Source of the DNA: Nitrospiraceae bacterium
GTDB lineage: Bacteria; Nitrospirota; Nitrospiria; Nitrospirales; Nitrospiraceae
Assembly (NCBI GenBank): GCA_014534095.1
Contig: JACVSD010000076.1
Location: 1-7,937 of the forward strand
DNA: 7,937 nt
Direction: 5' to 3'
In this document: positions 5,985 through 7,937 of the stretch, piece by piece
How positions within the stretch are numbered: the first letter of the stretch is position 1
Layout: each line of letters opens with the position of its first letter
Program-made: the position numbers and the translations under genes
Notes under the pieces: model-generated
What the model saw: only the letters and a program-made list of their open reading frames with translations
Databases searched by the model: none
What the model was told of the DNA's origin: nothing

Positions 5985-6314
5985 ATGCAGCTGGGACCCA
6001 AGCAAGACGTTGAACGACTGAGACTGGGCATTGGCCCTCTGGTGGGGTGGCTGATTCGTGTGACGCCGACCTGCCAGGAAATGACTCGTCTGCTCTCCGA
6101 CGAGATGGATCGGCCGCTGCCATGGAAGACACGCGCGAAGATGCGCCTGCATTTCCTCATCTGTAAGTGGTGCGAGCGCTATAAGAACCAACTCCGCTTT
6201 CTCCGGCAAGCCGTCCGGCGCCATCCTGAGCAGATTAGCAGTGATGACCCTGCCACACCGAGCCTGTCTTCGGAAGCCAAGGACCGCCTCAAACGGACCT
6301 TGCGCGAGCGGTAA
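5985..6314 (+). CDS. zinc-finger anti-sigma factor (ZAS type)
   Basis: This 109-residue cytoplasmic protein probably binds and silences the sigma factor encoded just upstream. The zinc-binding set is complete: C30 in TPTCQEMTRLLSDEMD, then H56, C60 and C63 in LHFLICKWC (Hx3Cx2C). The spacing C-26-H-4-C-3-C is the same as in the redox-responsive anti-sigma RsrA (C11, H37, C41, C44). There is no membrane segment; the hydrophobic patch GIGPLVGWLI (15-24) is too short to span one. The C-terminal tail after about 80 is polar. The start is uncertain: the ATG at 5985 has only a poor GACGAG site, whereas an in-frame GTG at 6060, after a G-rich stretch, would begin five residues before the first zinc ligand like shorter relatives. 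Unlike most membrane anti-sigmas, a soluble ZAS protein senses a cytoplasmic signal such as oxidation or metal; which one is not visible here. Confidence 0.88.
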   Translation: MQLGPKQDVERLRLGIGPLVGWLIRVTPTCQEMTRLLSDEMDRPLPWKTRAKMRLHFLICKWCERYKNQLRFLRQAVRRHPEQISSDDPATPSLSSEAKDRLKRTLRER

Positions 6315-6380
6315 CCAGTTTCGTCTGTCAGCAAAGCCGGCCGAGGGTGTGGGCGAGGAGAGGAGCGCCCGTCGTGCGGA

Positions 6381-6416
6381 GCGTCGGGGTCGAGCCGGGC
6401 GGCTCAATCCCGACGC
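6381..6416. terminator. long hairpin between convergent genes, probable bidirectional terminator
   Basis: GCGTCGGG (6381-6388) pairs with CCCGACGC (6409-6416). The helix continues with a G-T and a T-A pair, one C/A mismatch, then GAGCC (6392-6396) with GGCTC (6401-6405) around the loop GGGC. It sits between the anti-sigma stop and the convergent exported-protein stop, where a shared terminator is expected. No T-run follows on either strand, so release would depend on stem strength or Rho. Confidence 0.6.
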
Positions 6417-6425
6417 CTGCGGACA

Positions 6426-7460
6426 TTACTCTTCGATGCTGATGATCGGGCAATTCACCACCACGCCGATCGGTCCCCAGGGTTTGCCTTCCGGGCCGGA
6501 CATCTGGCCGGCCAGGCCGAGCTTCGCGACCGTATTGAAATCCATTTGTAGGATTGAATTTTTCACCGGCATCGGCTTCTGCGCCCACACGGAGGCATAC
6601 ACATCCCACATAGGACTGTAGGCGGTTGCGCGTTCGCCCGCCGGAATTTCCTGCACGATGTTGAGCGGATCTCCCTCGCCCAGCAGAGCCGAACTCAATC
6701 CTTGCCGTTGCGGGTTCATTTTGCCGGTCGGGCCGTTGACGATCGGCGCGAGTCCAGTCAATGCGGAACTCGGCGCGTTCGAGCCTTTGTTTGGTAGCGC
6801 TTTAAGATTCGGCGTATAGTTCGCCGCTTCGATCGCTGCGACCGCGGGATCCGAGGCGTTAAACGAGGTATAGTGGACCCGGCGGCCTTCGAAGAATCCG
6901 TCCGTCATGCGAAACGTGGCCACGCGTTTGTCGAGGTCAATACGGATCAGCCGGTCGTGGTGGCCGCTGGTATTCTTGATCTGTGGCGCGTTTAAGACCA
7001 CGCCGTTCGGCAGTTCGATCAAGGGTGTATACAGCGCCTCACCAATCGCTCCGGGCGCCGCTTCCTTCGGAGGAAAGCCCGTCGCGCTCGGCGTGACGAC
7101 CCGCTCGGGCGCAAAGTCCACGCTGCCTAAGAAATGCACGCGGCCGTCGATCAGGCCCACCTTCTGAACGGCCAGGGTACCTTTGCCGTTGGCCATCTTC
7201 GGGCTCCAGTGCACCCCGCGCTGCTCCGCGTCGGCCCGGTCCGACGATTCCGTGACCACGAACCACACAGTCTCGCCGCTCCGCCGTCCTTCGAAAATCG
7301 GCAAAGTCACTTCTGTGTAGTCCGCATTTTCGATGGCGCTCTTGAGCAGGAGCCGGTGCCCCTTCTTCATCCCGATGCCGTCGGCCGCTAGGGCGAGGGA
7401 CGTGGCAGCAATTCCGATCACACATGCGCCGATGCCAAACGATTGTGCAACTGTTCTCAT
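6426..7460 (-). CDS. exported periplasmic protein of unknown function
   Basis: This 344-residue protein has a clear Sec signal peptide (MRTVAQSFGIGACVIGIAAT then SLALA), cleaved after A25 or A26, and no further membrane segment. The mature part has ETVWFVVTESSDRADAEQRG (63-82), FLGSVDFAPER (110-120), NAPQIKNTSGHHDRLIRID (157-175), TDGFFEGRRVHYTSFNASDP (186-205) and, after a Gly/Pro/Asn-rich linker (221-255), YSPMWDVYASVWA (281-293) and VVVNCPIIS (333-341) with the only mature cysteine at 337. Its nearest match in my memory is an uncharacterised family, possibly DUF7482, which I cannot verify. The start is fixed by a near-perfect AGGAGGT six bases before the ATG at 7460; the frame is open further to 7565 without support. 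Two tandem ECF-type promoters precede it, and it is convergent with the anti-sigma gene, so it is a probable target of the sigma factor. Confidence 0.88.
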   Translation of the reverse strand: MRTVAQSFGIGACVIGIAATSLALAADGIGMKKGHRLLLKSAIENADYTEVTLPIFEGRRSGETVWFVVTESSDRADAEQRGVHWSPKMANGKGTLAVQKVGLIDGRVHFLGSVDFAPERVVTPSATGFPPKEAAPGAIGEALYTPLIELPNGVVLNAPQIKNTSGHHDRLIRIDLDKRVATFRMTDGFFEGRRVHYTSFNASDPAVAAIEAANYTPNLKALPNKGSNAPSSALTGLAPIVNGPTGKMNPQRQGLSSALLGEGDPLNIVQEIPAGERATAYSPMWDVYASVWAQKPMPVKNSILQMDFNTVAKLGLAGQMSGPEGKPWGPIGVVVNCPIISIEE

Positions 7461-7466
7461 GACTGA

Positions 7467-7473
7467 CCTCCTA
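7467..7473 (-). promoter_or_regulatory. strong Shine-Dalgarno site of the exported-protein gene
   Basis: On the minus strand AGGAGGT lies six bases before the ATG at 7458-7460. It decides this start over the longer open frame and suggests efficient translation once the gene is transcribed. Confidence 0.85.
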
Positions 7474-7506
7474 AAATATGATGGTGAGTGACATGTCCGT
7501 GGATGA

Positions 7507-7532
7507 GTCGTGAGAAGGGCGCAACCCTTACA
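7507..7532 (-). promoter_or_regulatory. proximal ECF-type promoter of the exported-protein gene
   Basis: On the minus strand TGTAAG (7527-7532) is followed after exactly 16 bases by CGAC (7507-7510, continuing TC). The expected start near 7500 gives a leader of about 40 bases. The blocks and spacing match the distal site and the lipoprotein promoter while the spacers differ, as expected for functional rather than duplicated DNA. Confidence 0.65.
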
Positions 7533-7557
7533 AGGCACGAAGCTCACCAACCGGAGG

Positions 7558-7572
7558 GCCTGCACTGCAGGC
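7558..7572. repeat. 15-base palindrome between the tandem promoters
   Basis: GCCTGCACTGCAGGC is perfectly symmetric around its central base. It lies between the two ECF-type promoters, downstream of the expected start of the distal one, where it could be a regulator site or a hairpin (6-base stem, 3-base loop) in the longer transcript. Confidence 0.45.
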
Positions 7573-7588
7573 GCCGTGTCAGTGAGAA

Positions 7589-7614
7589 GTCGAGCAAGCC
7601 GGGGATTTCTTACA
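7589..7614 (-). promoter_or_regulatory. distal ECF-type promoter of the exported-protein gene
   Basis: On the minus strand TGTAAG (7609-7614) is followed after exactly 16 bases by CGAC (7589-7592, continuing TT). The expected start near 7582 would give a leader of about 120 bases that contains the palindrome and the proximal promoter. Confidence 0.6.
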
Positions 7615-7744
7615 GGGGGCAGAAAGAATTATGTACGGATGGGCATGCCGGGCGGTGGAACGGAAACCGCAGGGCGGTGGTTGGAGACTTCCTCAGGCGT
7701 GCCGGACGTGTGGGAGGTTGTGGAGTGATCGAAGAGGTAGCCGC

Positions 7745-7936
7745 CTATAATATGTCGAATACTCCGCGCTCAATCTTATAGCCCATCTTTTCGAGCGGCG
7801 TTAGAACAGACTGTGGGCCAATCATGTGGAGCGATCCGACTGCTGCGAAGACTGTTCGATGCCTGCAGGGCGGCAGGTTAGCCCCGTCATCTCGGCGCCG
7901 ATGCATCAGTATATGAAGAGCGCGCCGTCTTCTACG
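7745..7936 (-). pseudogene. C-terminal part of a TraB/GumN-family protein, possibly decayed
   Basis: The minus-strand frame ending at a TAG (7745-7747) reads VFAAVGSLHMIGPQSVLTPL then EKMGYKIERG, the typical C-terminal core of TraB/GumN proteins. It contains the GxxH motif (G-S-L-H) that is one of the two metal-site motifs in the related TIKI proteases. Such proteins are often exported in bacteria and their role is poorly known. The frame is open to the window edge, but the 28 or so codons before VFAAVG are arginine-rich and unlike the family. A second frame there contains AEMTGL and AGIEQ, which suit the expected sequence, and would join the core if one base were restored near 7850-7854. That second frame also has a stop at 7906-7908. 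I therefore suspect at least one frameshift; a sequencing error or an atypical intact protein are alternatives. The N-terminal part lies outside the window. Confidence 0.55.
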
Positions 7937-7937
7937 C

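Noticed and set aside
6162..6167. TGTAAG inside the anti-sigma gene
   Set aside because: It lies within coding sequence and no CGAC follows at 16 or 17 bases.
7461..7565. Upstream extension of the exported-protein frame
   Set aside because: It would add 35 residues before a normal signal peptide and run through the proximal promoter; the strong ribosome site supports the start at 7460.
7488..7781. Plus-strand 97-codon open frame at the right end
   Set aside because: It runs across the promoters of the exported-protein gene and into the TraB/GumN remnant on the other strand, and its translation resembles nothing known.

Overview
The window is GC-rich bacterial chromosomal DNA with short intergenic gaps, Shine-Dalgarno starts and no phage or IS signature. 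Several proteins look to me like those of Nitrospira (phylum Nitrospirota): the sigma/zinc-finger pair, the 411-residue lipoprotein and the small CC-motif protein. That assignment rests on remembered protein resemblance and was not checked by search.

Layout from left to right. Positions 1-256 hold no convincing gene. A 121-residue conserved protein of unknown function (257-622, minus) lies downstream of a pyruvate kinase gene (741-2186, minus). The pyruvate kinase has an altered cation-site motif, and its likely promoter is overlapped by a perfect inverted repeat. After a 500-base gap comes a plus-strand SRPBCC (AHSA1-like) protein (2687-3145). A structured convergent gap then leads to a minus-strand PilZ domain protein (3351-3740), which has an extended -10 promoter so close to its ATG that the mRNA may be leaderless.

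The right half looks like one regulatory module. An ECF sigma factor (5388-5978, plus) is followed after 6 bases by a zinc-finger anti-sigma protein (5985-6314). Divergent from the sigma gene is a 411-residue lipoprotein (3873-5108, minus). Convergent with the anti-sigma gene is a 344-residue exported protein (6426-7460, minus). Upstream of both envelope genes I read the same two-block sequence, TGTAAG-N16-CGAC: once before the lipoprotein and twice in tandem before the exported protein. A near-copy (CGTAAG-N17-CGACT) precedes the sigma gene. These have the form of ECF promoters, so the simplest reading is that the sigma factor drives itself, its anti-sigma, an outer-membrane lipoprotein and a periplasmic protein. 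Neither envelope protein has a function I know.

At the right edge (7745-7936, minus) is the C-terminus of a TraB/GumN-family protein. Its conserved core is clear, but the sequence before the core reads better in another frame, so the gene may be decaying.
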